A DNA stretch of 35,203 bases, taken from contig JAITJQ010000002.1 of assembly GCA_031278845.1 (NCBI GenBank), positions 1 through 35,203 on the forward strand, in the 5' to 3' direction. Below are positions 1-8,407 of the stretch, piece after piece (the stretch's first letter is position 1; the number at the start of each line of letters is the position of its first letter). Below the pieces are notes generated by a model. It was not told where the DNA came from and did no database searches. It saw only the letters and a list, made by a program, of their open reading frames with translations. Source of the stretch: Puniceicoccales bacterium. Its GTDB lineage: Bacteria; Verrucomicrobiota; Verrucomicrobiia; Opitutales; LL51. The position numbers were made by a program, and so were the translations under genes.

Positions 1-177
1 GGTTTGCGCGGCACCTAATTTTTCTTTTCTTAAATTAGCAGCCCCGCGGCGAAGCCGCGGGGCGGGCCTCTGGCCCCTGCGGATTGATCCAGTAGCGAAG
101 CCACTGGATCAATCCGCAAAACCAGGTCCAGGAGGCGGTGCCTCCTGGCGGGGATTCTAAGGGCGCGTAGCCCTTAG
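1..177 (+). repeat. Composite hairpin repeat, copy 1 (truncated by window edge; modules E-B-C-F)
   Basis: T-rich tract then CCCCGCGGC-gaa-GCCGCGGGG, GCGGATTGATCCAGT..ACTGGATCAATCCGC, CCAGG..CCTGG, CTAAGGGC..GCCCTTAG; very similar to 32760-32925. Confidence 0.85.
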
Positions 178-270
178 GAATTATTGGCAGCAAAGAGAAA
201 TAGATCATAGAAAATCTCACTTTTTCTCTGGACTGAAAAAATGAGATTACGATGGTACATGAAGCTTTTT

Positions 271-343
271 GCGAGCGTAACTCAATTGGCAGAGTGCCAC
301 CTTGCCAAGGTGGATGTTGAGGGTTCGAACCCCTTCGCTCGCA
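271..343 (+). tRNA. tRNA-Gly (GCC)
   Basis: gcgagcg..cgctcgc acceptor stem, ttgccaa anticodon loop, ggttcgaacc T-arm. Confidence 0.95.
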
Positions 344-571
344 CCCCGTTTTTGCTGAGGGCTGTTTAGTGCTTCTGTCTGGGATTTTTTTTCAAAGAAA
401 CTATGTCCGGCTGGACATTTTACTTAGTGGATTTTTGGCAATATTTGTTTGTGAAAAACTTATGAAGCGTCAATCCTCCTCGTGCTATAGATGACTTTAT
501 AGGATTTGCTACCACAAAATTGCCCCCGACTTTTGCTGCTATTCTTATGGGATCCCAAAAGCATTTTGCTG

Positions 572-781
572 CTATCGGTCAAGTTTTACCGCTTGAGAAT
601 CTGAGCTTTTTTCTGCAGCGATTTTGCAAGGATTCCCTACTAACCCGATATCACTCTTTGGATTCTTTCCTACAGGAACTTCGTAAGGACTCCCTACCAA
701 ACTGGCATCACCAGCAAAACCACAGGGAGATATTGCAATACCCAACCCTAGCAGCAATTCTATTCTTTTTAATTTATTCAT
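572..781 (-). CDS. Small putative secreted protein (69 aa) with degenerate internal repeats
   Basis: ATG at 781 preceded by AAGG; MNKLKRIELLLGLGIAISPCGFAG signal-like N-terminus; upstream region homologous to that of the 2237 gene. Confidence 0.5.
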   Translation of the reverse strand: MNKLKRIELLLGLGIAISPCGFAGDASLVGSPYEVPVGKNPKSDIGLVGNPCKIAAEKSSDSQAVKLDR

Positions 782-890
782 AACCTTTCCATTGTTGTTA
801 CGATATATCTCAACTATTTTCGACTCTGTCAAGATGAAAATAAAAAAATCAAAAATATTTTTTCGCAACAGACGGCAAAAGGAAGACCGT
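779..890 (-). promoter_or_regulatory. Putative sigma70-type promoter and leader: TTGACA-17 nt-GATATA
   Basis: Reverse strand CCGTCTGTT..AAATATTTTT..CTTGACAGAGTCGAAAATAGTTGAGATATA; near copy at 2140-2239. Confidence 0.6.
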
Positions 891-906
891 TTATGTTTTT
901 AACGGA

Positions 907-1155
907 CTACATTTTCGATGGCATCGCTTTAAAATTGCATTTATTACACGCTTCACACTGGACAATGATATAATCAAGGGTAGGTTTAGTCTGATCCTCC
1001 AGCCATAGAATGCGCTCAATGAATGACTTTTTTAAAACCCCATATAATAAACAATCCTCCTGGATATCCTTTTCCGATACTAACATCAACTTTGCCATTA
1101 TCTCCGTTCGCGCCTCAACAATTTCTTTTTTTGAATCTTTTCTACCACCATTCAT
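907..1155 (-). CDS. Hypothetical protein (82 aa)
   Basis: ORF downstream of thiN on the same strand; no recognised domain. Confidence 0.3.
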   Translation of the reverse strand: MNGGRKDSKKEIVEARTEIMAKLMLVSEKDIQEDCLLYGVLKKSFIERILWLEDQTKPTLDYIIVQCEACNKCNFKAMPSKM

Positions 1156-1225
1156 GCCTTAAGCCTGACTTTCTTGGGAATCTTGCCAATACGATTACGT
1201 ACAGGAATGTGATTTTGATGAAACT

Positions 1226-1906
1226 TTAACATTGCAGGGCAATGCCTGCACTGCCTTCGTCCACCTCATTACTCAAGTAAATGACAAGAAAAATAGTCCC
1301 TCCATGGATATCAAATGTTACCCATTCTGCTACCGTGCGATTAAAACAAGAGGTGTATCCAGAAAAACAAAGCTCCTGATTTTCCAGCTCCCAACGCAAA
1401 CCATGCGTACTGATTTTTCCAGAAGGCATACCAAATAGCGATAATTTTGTCCCAATTGGAAAATTCGACGTCCAATGACCGCGTAGCGAAAGGCAGAGAT
1501 TGGGGGTTGCGTAACCGATCGAATCCGTTTGCGCTAAAATACCCACATTATTTAAAATATGATCGATATAGCCCCCGCTAATACCCAAAATGATCGATGG
1601 TGATAGATGATTTTCTTGGATAAATTTTAGTGCTTTTTGAAAATCCGAAGACGATTGGTCTTTAATGACGATTTTTTTCGTTCGCTCTGCAATCGGCGCT
1701 CTTGCGCTATCCCAATCACCAATAACAACATCTACAATAATACCTCTCTGCGAAAGCAAATTTGATGCTCCGTCTGCAGCGATAATGGGTAAATCGAAAT
1801 GCGAGAAAAAGTCGCCTTCTGGCAACGTCCCGCTTAGACAAAGGAGCGACCGATAAACTCCTAACGACGGCAATATGGCCAAAAATCTTTTATCTTCCTC
1901 AAGCAC
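1226..1906 (-). CDS. thiN: Thiamine pyrophosphokinase family protein
   Basis: IIAADGASNLL..VDVVIGDWDS.., SSSDFQKAL, GISGGYIDHILNN match the TPK motifs. Confidence 0.85.
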   Translation of the reverse strand: MLEEDKRFLAILPSLGVYRSLLCLSGTLPEGDFFSHFDLPIIAADGASNLLSQRGIIVDVVIGDWDSARAPIAERTKKIVIKDQSSSDFQKALKFIQENHLSPSIILGISGGYIDHILNNVGILAQTDSIGYATPNLCLSLRGHWTSNFPIGTKLSLFGMPSGKISTHGLRWELENQELCFSGYTSCFNRTVAEWVTFDIHGGTIFLVIYLSNEVDEGSAGIALQC

Positions 1907-1960
1907 CTCATCGGTTTAGGCTAAATCTGAACGTTGAATTGCAAATCTTAATTTGGCCTT

Positions 1961-2095
1961 GCGGCCGAGCCCGGCGCAAACTGCGCCGGGCTCGGCCGCC
2001 AAAGGAGGTCAAGGAGTCTGCGACTCCTTGCGGGGTATGGGGCGGAGCCCCATAAAAAAACAGTCCCCGCGGCGTAGCCGCGGGGACTGTTAACT
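1961..2095. repeat. Composite hairpin repeat, copy 2
   Basis: Module A hairpin 1961-1999 (17-nt arms, 5-nt spacer), AAGGAGTC..GACTCCTT, GGGGC..GCCCC, AGTCCCCGCGGC-gta-GCCGCGGGGACT. Confidence 0.85.
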
Positions 2096-2139
2096 TTAAG
2101 AAAATGTCATCAAAGACCGCAGTCGGCTAAAACTGAGCC

Positions 2140-2239
2140 AGTTTTCTTTTTCCGTCTGTTATAGGAAAATATTTTTATTTTTTTCTTGACAAGACCGGAA
2201 ATAACTGAGATTTATTATGGCAACAATGAGGGAACTATG
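2140..2239 (+). promoter_or_regulatory. Putative promoter and leader homologous to 779-890 (TTGACA-17 nt-GATTTA)
   Basis: TTCTTTTTCCGTCTGTT..AAAATATTTTT..CTTGACAAGACCGGAAATAACTGAGATTTA. Confidence 0.6.
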
Positions 2240-2977
2240 AATAAATTAAAAAAATTAGAGTCATCGTTAATAGTAGGGGCCATGAGTATTACTTCATCTC
2301 TATTGGTGGCTTTTGGAAAAGCTCCAAACTCTTATATAGGAGATAACCTCGGGACCATTAGAAATGCAAAGGATGAAGGGGTAGGAAAAGATACACTTTT
2401 AACGGATGCCGATAGAGTAGAAAAATCGGTTATACGCCTATATTATTATGAGGATAAGTTTCGAATTTATGAAAATATAGTTTTATTGAAACATCGATAT
2501 GGTGCGATTGGTGAAAAATTTCACGTAAAACCATTACCACATCTTCCGTTTACTAGGATTTTGGATGATTTTAGAAAGAAAGAGCAATCGAATACGCAAA
2601 ATCAATCGGTAAAGAATGAGGCTGGCAAACAATGCGAAATGATAGTTAGCAAAAGCGGCACAAATACTACATCTAAATGGTGGGGTTGGTATAGAGTATT
2701 TAAAATTTTAACTCCTCTTACATACACCATACCAACTATTCTAGAAACGATTTTCGATTACAAAATTAAAAATCAGGAAATACAATTTTATCATAGCGAA
2801 GAAATGGCAAAGATACAAGGGGGAGTTATAAAATATTTCCTTTTTAAAGTCTCCAATATTGGAGGTGGACTTTGCAGGTTCGGAGGTAAGTTCCTTGATA
2901 CAACAAAAAGCGTCGTTAATAACTTCTTCGTTCAGCCAGGGTTTTGGAAGAAAACTGCGGGATGGCTTTTTCATTAG
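2237..2977 (+). CDS. Putative secreted hypothetical protein (246 aa)
   Basis: ATG 2237; MNKLKKLESSLIVGAMSITSSLLVAFGKA signal-like start shared with the 572-781 gene. Confidence 0.6.
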   Translation: MNKLKKLESSLIVGAMSITSSLLVAFGKAPNSYIGDNLGTIRNAKDEGVGKDTLLTDADRVEKSVIRLYYYEDKFRIYENIVLLKHRYGAIGEKFHVKPLPHLPFTRILDDFRKKEQSNTQNQSVKNEAGKQCEMIVSKSGTNTTSKWWGWYRVFKILTPLTYTIPTILETIFDYKIKNQEIQFYHSEEMAKIQGGVIKYFLFKVSNIGGGLCRFGGKFLDTTKSVVNNFFVQPGFWKKTAGWLFH

Positions 2978-3117
2978 AGGTGAACTCTATAAGATCGAGA
3001 CTAAGACCGTTGATGCGGCAAAAAACTTTATTGATAATACCGCAACTCAGTCAAGGTCTGAGAAATTGTGAGGGATCTTTAAAAAAATAAAGCTACCAGT
3101 AATTTTAAAAACACTCT

Positions 3118-3240
3118 TTAGCGGCCGAGCCCGGCGCGAAGCGCCAGGGCAGACTTGAAAGTAATAAAAGGCAGAGTCCCACAGCAGTCTCCTGGCGGAA
3201 ATCCGAGTGTGGAGTCCTCCGAGCAACCGAAGCTTTCTAG
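3118..3240. repeat. Composite hairpin repeat, copy 3 (eroded)
   Basis: Left arm gcggccgagcccggcgc at 3121 without a matching right arm; degraded ..GCAGAGTCCCACAGCAGTCTCCTGGCGGAAATCC.. Confidence 0.65.
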
Positions 3241-3289
3241 ACTCTGCAAATTTAAAGTTGACGGTAGTCATGGAGCTTTTAGAAAAATT

Positions 3290-4084
3290 ATGTTGGTTTC
3301 CGTGAAAAGAGAGAGCATTTTAAAGTATATTTTTTATTGTACCGTGGGTCTGGTTGTGTTAGCGGCATTTATAGGGATCCGGCGTTATCCCTACTATCAA
3401 CAAAATATTTCCCTGGGAGCTATTGCGCCGAACGGAGATCATTGGTTTGGGACCGATCAGTTAGGCCGAGATTTATTTTCTCGGATTATTTACGCCTGTT
3501 GTATTTCCCTGTCAGTTGGTTTTGTGACGACGTTATTGGCGGTTGGATTAGGTACCGTTTACGGGATGATTTCGGGGTACTGCGGTAGTAAAATTGATTT
3601 AATACTGATGCGCATGGTGGATGTTTTATATCCCATTCCTTTAACGCTCATCGTTATTTTGCTGATGATTATTTTTGGAAAACATATTTGTGTCTTATTT
3701 TTGGCGATTAGCATTGTGGAATGGATGACGACGGCACGGATTATTCGTGCGGAGGTGTTGAAGATAAAGGAGAGTGGATATATTCAGGTGGCAAGGGGGC
3801 TAGGGCAAAAAGAGGCGACGATTATATGGAAGCACATGTTACCCAATACCAAGGGAATAATTATCGTTTGTTTTATCATTACGCTACCGAGTGTGATTAC
3901 ATTGGAATCGTTCTTGAGTTTTTTAGGGATTGGTATACAGCCACCGAAAAGTTCATTGGGGATTTTGATAGCGGAGGGTGCAAAATTTATGACGACGTCG
4001 CCTTGGCTGGTCATTTTTCCATCTGCGGTATTTGTCCTGATTATATTTGCTCTGACGATCTATGGCGATCGGTTAAAAAAGTGA
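3290..4084 (+). CDS. ABC transporter permease, OppC/DppC type
   Basis: HWFGTDQLGRDLFSRIIYA, GYCGSKIDLILMRMVDVLYPIP, EAT..HMLPNT, SFLGIGIQPPKSSLG are typical; ORF-track start at 3155 lies in repeat, so ATG 3290 preferred. Confidence 0.85.
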   Translation: MLVSVKRESILKYIFYCTVGLVVLAAFIGIRRYPYYQQNISLGAIAPNGDHWFGTDQLGRDLFSRIIYACCISLSVGFVTTLLAVGLGTVYGMISGYCGSKIDLILMRMVDVLYPIPLTLIVILLMIIFGKHICVLFLAISIVEWMTTARIIRAEVLKIKESGYIQVARGLGQKEATIIWKHMLPNTKGIIIVCFIITLPSVITLESFLSFLGIGIQPPKSSLGILIAEGAKFMTTSPWLVIFPSAVFVLIIFALTIYGDRLKK

Positions 4085-4183
4085 AACTCAAGGATGTGGC
4101 TCGCTCAAGGATGTGGCTTGGGATAGCCAGTGGGGATCGTAAATTTTTCTACTCATTATTTCCATGGTTATGGGTGACGCAAA

Positions 4184-4250
4184 ATGACTTTTACAATTAG
4201 CGGGTGTTAATTATAAAAACCTCAAAGATATTGCGGTTGAAATTCGTTAA
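4184..4250 (+). pseudogene. Possible UvrA N-terminal remnant, frameshifted
   Basis: MTFTISG + (frameshift) VNYKNLKDIAVEIR resembles the UvrA start I.I.GA..NNLK.I.VEIPR; only about 21 residues. Confidence 0.35.
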
Positions 4251-4300
4251 GAAGAAAGTTGACAGGAAGATTTGGCCGATTAGGGTGCTAGGGCTGGTTT

Positions 4301-4375
4301 GGGTTGGTAGCTCAATGGTAGAGCAGTGGCCTTTTAAGCCATTGGTTCTGGGTTCGAATCCCAGTCGACCCACCA
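4301..4375 (+). tRNA. tRNA-Lys (TTT)
   Basis: gggttgg..tcgaccc acceptor, cttttaa loop, encoded CCA. Confidence 0.95.
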
Positions 4376-4377
4376 TC

Positions 4378-4450
4378 GCCGACTTAGCTCAGTTGGTAGA
4401 GCACCCGCCTTGTAAGCGGACGGTCGTCAGTTCAAGTCTGACAGTCGGCT
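4378..4450 (+). tRNA. tRNA-Thr (TGT)
   Basis: gccgact..agtcggc acceptor, cttgtaa loop. Confidence 0.95.
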
Positions 4451-4557
4451 CCGTTATTTGAGAGTGAATTGAGATTTTTGGAGAAAATTTTTAAGGAATT
4501 GAAAAATTCGCAAAGGATTTTATAATTTTTCAGGAAATAAAAATTCCGATAAAATTT

Positions 4558-4633
4558 GCCGGGGTAGCTCAGCTGGTAGAGCAACGCATTCGTAATGCGT
4601 GGGTCGTGAGTTCGAATCTCATCCCCGGCTCCA
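4558..4633 (+). tRNA. tRNA-Thr (CGT)
   Basis: gccgggg..ccccggc acceptor, ttcgtaa loop, CCA encoded. Confidence 0.95.
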
Positions 4634-4727
4634 GTGGGAAAGGTTGGTGAATGAAAAATATTTTCAAATTTTTCAGATGGTTCATCATTTCCAAATTGTT
4701 TATATGTTTCGTTCCAATCGAAACGAT

Positions 4728-5951
4728 TCACCTAAACTGATTGGCCATACAAGCCTTGAATCTTATTTTGGTATAGGATAGAGCTAGAAGCCATTCTTGG
4801 GTGCTCATTTTTATTATTTTTATTGGAAGGTTGCTCATGTCACATATCAATTCGTGCTCAGAACCTTTACCGTCCTTATTATCTCGAGTACTGGAATTAT
4901 AAGGTATACCGTAGGGAGGGCCATCAAAACTCAATTCGGGAGATACAAAATAGGCGACAAGAATCCTACTGAAGGGCACTTCCATTTCGATGACATCATA
5001 TTCATTGGGATTAGTATATTCCGATGCTGGGGGGCCAAGTGCTACGGAATCTGCAATGCCATGTTTCATCGTACCCGTGAATATTTCACCTTCATTTATT
5101 TTTACATATCCAGGATAGAATTTAATGAGATCTTCCCGCTTCATTCCTCGCTGTACGATACAAATATTCCTTTCATGATCAATCTTCCCGGGAACTTGGG
5201 CTTTATTTAAAGCCATGGCGGTCAAAGCTTTATACATGGCAACGGATTTTGTATATTTTTCTTTTTTAATATTTAAAATTAATCCCTTATCATTAGCTTC
5301 TGTTTTTATATTTCTAATTATTTCCTTTATATGTTGAAGTTCCAAGCTACTTAAATCTCGTTCACCCCAGAAGTAGGTTTTTTCAAAATCATCCCTTTCT
5401 TTACGTTGCGTAAATAAAAAATATTTCATAGCAAGGGATTGTTCACTCCAAGAATTTTGTTGCTGAGCTTTAAGATATCGATTAATGATATCATAATCGA
5501 TGCCGTTGTCTTTCATTATTTGACTCAATTTATCGGTAACTCTTTTTCTCATCGCAATGTATTCTGGAGCATAAACTACGTCGCTAACATTCATAATGCC
5601 TTTGGGGAAAAGCTCTTCTATGCCACTTTCGTAAAGAATAGCCATTGCGTTAAAAACTGCATCGGCGAACTCTTTCTTATAGCCATCTTCTAGCATACTG
5701 TTTCTGTATTGCCCGGCAAAGAGTTGTTGCGGCGTAATAGAACCATTACACGAGCTTCCGACAGTCGAGGAATGGGATGAAGAAAATAGAACAGTTCCTC
5801 CCAATACTGAGAGAAAAAACAATAGATGTAAAAAAAATAATCGATTCACGATGGGTGTATTATAATATTTTTCACTTAAAAGTGAATTATTTTTTATTAT
5901 TTTCCGCAAAAAACTAAAAAAAGACATCTTCAAATTGGGTCTATTAAGCAT
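4728..5951 (-). CDS. Secreted or membrane-anchored protein with candidate ADP-ribosyltransferase-like C-terminal domain
   Basis: Hydrophobic N-terminal segment; C-terminal CIVQRGMK..GEIFTGTMKHG..VIEMEVPFSRI..GSEHELICDMSNLPIKII. Confidence 0.7.
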   Translation of the reverse strand: MLNRPNLKMSFFSFLRKIIKNNSLLSEKYYNTPIVNRLFFLHLLFFLSVLGGTVLFSSSHSSTVGSSCNGSITPQQLFAGQYRNSMLEDGYKKEFADAVFNAMAILYESGIEELFPKGIMNVSDVVYAPEYIAMRKRVTDKLSQIMKDNGIDYDIINRYLKAQQQNSWSEQSLAMKYFLFTQRKERDDFEKTYFWGERDLSSLELQHIKEIIRNIKTEANDKGLILNIKKEKYTKSVAMYKALTAMALNKAQVPGKIDHERNICIVQRGMKREDLIKFYPGYVKINEGEIFTGTMKHGIADSVALGPPASEYTNPNEYDVIEMEVPFSRILVAYFVSPELSFDGPPYGIPYNSSTRDNKDGKGSEHELICDMSNLPIKIIKMSTQEWLLALSYTKIRFKACMANQFR

Positions 5952-6007
5952 AATACACTGCTTAGGATCGACAGTTCCTATGCAAAGTAATGCCCTTCCG
6001 TAGAAAG

Positions 6008-6062
6008 AGAAATGGAATTTTGACAGTTGATAGTAAAATCGATTTTATATGAATCGAGCTTG
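6008..6062 (+). promoter_or_regulatory. Putative promoter TTGACA-17 nt-TTTTAT, copy 1 of direct repeat
   Basis: agaaatggaattTTGACAgttgatagtaaaatcgaTTTTATatgaatcgagctt. Confidence 0.5.
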
Positions 6063-6151
6063 GAGCAGAAATGTTCCCTGTAGTATTTTACAAGTTTTCC
6101 CTCGAAATATTTGCTTGCCTTTTTTTAGAAGTACTTCCCGACAGAAGCATT

Positions 6152-6685
6152 ATGCATAAATTAACTGATGTAAAAAAATTATTGGCAATATTTCTGTCCG
6201 GTATATTTTACGTTCATTGCCACAGTGCTGCTCCGGCATTTACAGTGTATGTTCCTGAAGAGACGGTGGGGGCCTGTTCGCCCATATTCCTTCTTGGGAC
6301 GCTATTTAGTAAAAAAGTCTACCTTTATAATAACGAAATTTTGAGGGATGACAGATTTGCTCCCATCAGTCCAGAGGATAGGGAGAGATTTTTGGCAGAA
6401 AAATGTCGATTATACGCTCCCGATGATCGCAACATTGAAAAATTTAAACGAGCATTTAAGGAAGTTTGTGATAATCCGATTGGGTGCCGACTCATTAAAG
6501 AAATCATGGCGCTTCTAGATATGCCATTTTTTAGAAATATAAAAATAAATTTCTGCTATGATGTGAAAGATGACACATGCATTCTCGGTCCGCTGGATGA
6601 AGTGGGAGAAGGGAGCCTCCGAGCTCAAATTAAAGAAGCTTGGCATAGATTCGTCTTATCTTATGGCAGAAGTCGAAGCCTGTAA
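6152..6685 (+). CDS. Putative secreted hypothetical protein (possibly C-terminally truncated)
   Basis: MHKLTDVKKLLAIFLSGIFYVHCHSAAP signal-like start; flanked by a degenerate direct repeat. Confidence 0.55.
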   Translation: MHKLTDVKKLLAIFLSGIFYVHCHSAAPAFTVYVPEETVGACSPIFLLGTLFSKKVYLYNNEILRDDRFAPISPEDRERFLAEKCRLYAPDDRNIEKFKRAFKEVCDNPIGCRLIKEIMALLDMPFFRNIKINFCYDVKDDTCILGPLDEVGEGSLRAQIKEAWHRFVLSYGRSRSL

Positions 6686-6830
6686 ACGGGTATTTGATTG
6701 TTAGCCCACCAAATATGGGGTTCGGCATGTTCGAATATAAGGGGCCATTCAACTGGAACCATTAAGGATAGTGCATTGTTTGAGATTTGGCGGTTTCTCC
6801 ACGCAGTAATGCTTCTTTTGCCTGGTGGAA

Positions 6831-6868
6831 AGAAATGAAATTTTGACAGTTGATAGTAAATCGAGCTT
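6831..6868 (+). repeat. Direct repeat copy 2 of 6008-6062, lacking the -10 region
   Basis: agaaatgaaattTTGACAgttgatagtaaatcgagctt. Confidence 0.7.
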
Positions 6869-6905
6869 AAGGCGGGTTTCCTCTGAATTTTTTTGATTTT
6901 AAATT

Positions 6906-7298
6906 GTGAAATTTTTCATAAAATTCATCCACAAAACAATGTTGACACAAAAACAGGAGACCGGAAACGAGGGCGAAAAATTAGCCATAAATTTTCTGAA
7001 AAAAAGGAAGAAATATAAAATTATTGAGAAAAATTGGCGCCATAAAAATGGCGAAATCGATATCATTGCCAAAGATGGTCCGGTTACCGTATTCGTCGAA
7101 GTACGTACGCGACAGAAAGGTGCCCTCGTCTCCGGCTATTTTTCCATCACCAAAAAGAAAAAATCTGCCCTTAAACCCGTCCTTGAAGCGTATATCAATC
7201 GGAATTATTTGCAATATTTTCGCTTTGACGTCATCGAAATTACCCGCGATTGGGAAAATGTTGAAATTTTTCACTACGAAAATGTGCCGTTTTTTTAA
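6906..7298 (+). CDS. yraN: YraN/UPF0102 family nuclease-like protein
   Basis: GNEGEKLAINFLKK..IIEKNWRHKNGEIDIIAKDG..VFVEVRTR. Confidence 0.9.
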   Translation: MKFFIKFIHKTMLTQKQETGNEGEKLAINFLKKRKKYKIIEKNWRHKNGEIDIIAKDGPVTVFVEVRTRQKGALVSGYFSITKKKKSALKPVLEAYINRNYLQYFRFDVIEITRDWENVEIFHYENVPFF

Positions 7299-7336
7299 CG
7301 TTGATGGCTGATAAAATACGTTTACAGCCCTAATCT

Positions 7337-8215
7337 TTGTCTTATTTTTTCAGCATGGCATGCCTAGTCAGTGTATTGGTTGAAGCTTTAGAAAGTCTCC
7401 AAAAACAAGGGCAAAAGATGATTCCTATCGGTACTGAAAACTTCGATTTTTTAGAGAAAGGTCCGATTGTTCCCCCCCAGATCACGCAGCGATCTTCCAA
7501 AAATCGAATACAGCATCCATCGCCCGAAATAGGCCATAGTGAAAAATTGCAAACCATTGGGTCGATACCCGAATCGACACAAACTTTCACGAGTAAACGG
7601 GGACATTGGGAGAATTTGCGCGAGCGTGTTCTAGGTAATGAAGACCTGAAAAAACACGTTCGTCCAGGAAAAAATTTGGTCTTTGGCGTCGGTGATCTGG
7701 ATGCGGAAATTTTCTTTTGCGGTGAAGCTCCCGGTGCCGATGAAGAAATTCAGGGTATTCCCTTTGTCGGTCGAGCTGGACAACTGCTGACAAAAATCAT
7801 CACGGCCATGGACCTGTCACGGGAAAAGGTTTACATCGGCAATATCATGAACTGGCGCCCCGAAATGGATAGCGAAACGGGTAATCGCCCCCCAACTCAG
7901 GAGGAAATGCAGTTTTGTTTGCCTTACCTCATCGAACAGGTCGAAATCGTCCAACCGAAAGTTATCGTAGCACTCGGAGCAACGGCCGTCAGCGGCTTAC
8001 TGGGAGCCGATAAAAGTCGAAGAATGTCGGCCGTACGCGGTCGATGGCACGAGTTTTGTGGCATTCCCCTGATGATTACCTTCCACCCCTCCTACCTCCT
8101 GCGTAACGGAACAAACACGATGAAACGCGTAGTTTGGGAAGATATGCTACAAGTAATGGAAAGAGTGGGCTTACCCATTTCGGTAAAGCAGAGACAATAT
8201 TTTCTAGAAAAATAG
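7337..8215 (+). CDS. Uracil-DNA glycosylase, family 4-like
   Basis: FFCGEAPGADEEIQGIPFVGRAGQLL, YIGNIMNWRPE..NRPPT, TFHPSYLLR. Confidence 0.9.
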   Translation: MSYFFSMACLVSVLVEALESLQKQGQKMIPIGTENFDFLEKGPIVPPQITQRSSKNRIQHPSPEIGHSEKLQTIGSIPESTQTFTSKRGHWENLRERVLGNEDLKKHVRPGKNLVFGVGDLDAEIFFCGEAPGADEEIQGIPFVGRAGQLLTKIITAMDLSREKVYIGNIMNWRPEMDSETGNRPPTQEEMQFCLPYLIEQVEIVQPKVIVALGATAVSGLLGADKSRRMSAVRGRWHEFCGIPLMITFHPSYLLRNGTNTMKRVVWEDMLQVMERVGLPISVKQRQYFLEK

Positions 8216-8407
8216 AAACTATTTATAAAACGACTTGACAATGCGGAAAAAGCTTCCAAGGCTGAAGGGTAGAGGGTAGGAGCAATCGGCATGTCGAAAA
8301 TTTCGATAACAATCCACAATTTCCATAAAAAATCGTCCCTGTCGAAAAATATTTTTTCACTTGCTATTCTTCTCAAATGTGCTAGCCGTACTTACGTCTG
8401 TACTAAA

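Noticed and set aside
520-783. 87-aa ORF on + strand
   Set aside because: Antisense to the 572-781 gene, which has a promoter, RBS and signal-like peptide.
1961-2095. Simple intrinsic terminators as the explanation for the hairpins
   Set aside because: Hairpins are also in divergent gaps (1961-2095, 13829-13990, 32547-32925), several lack an immediately following U tract, and modules keep a fixed order over 300+ bp.
3721-4200. 159-aa ORF overlapping the permease gene
   Set aside because: Alternative frame of a clearly recognised permease CDS.
4204-4781. ORFs 4204-4461, 4432-4731 and 4599-4781
   Set aside because: They run through tRNA genes; typical spurious ORFs over tRNAs (VGSSMVEQWPFKPLVLGSNPSRPT, GDEIRTHDPRI).
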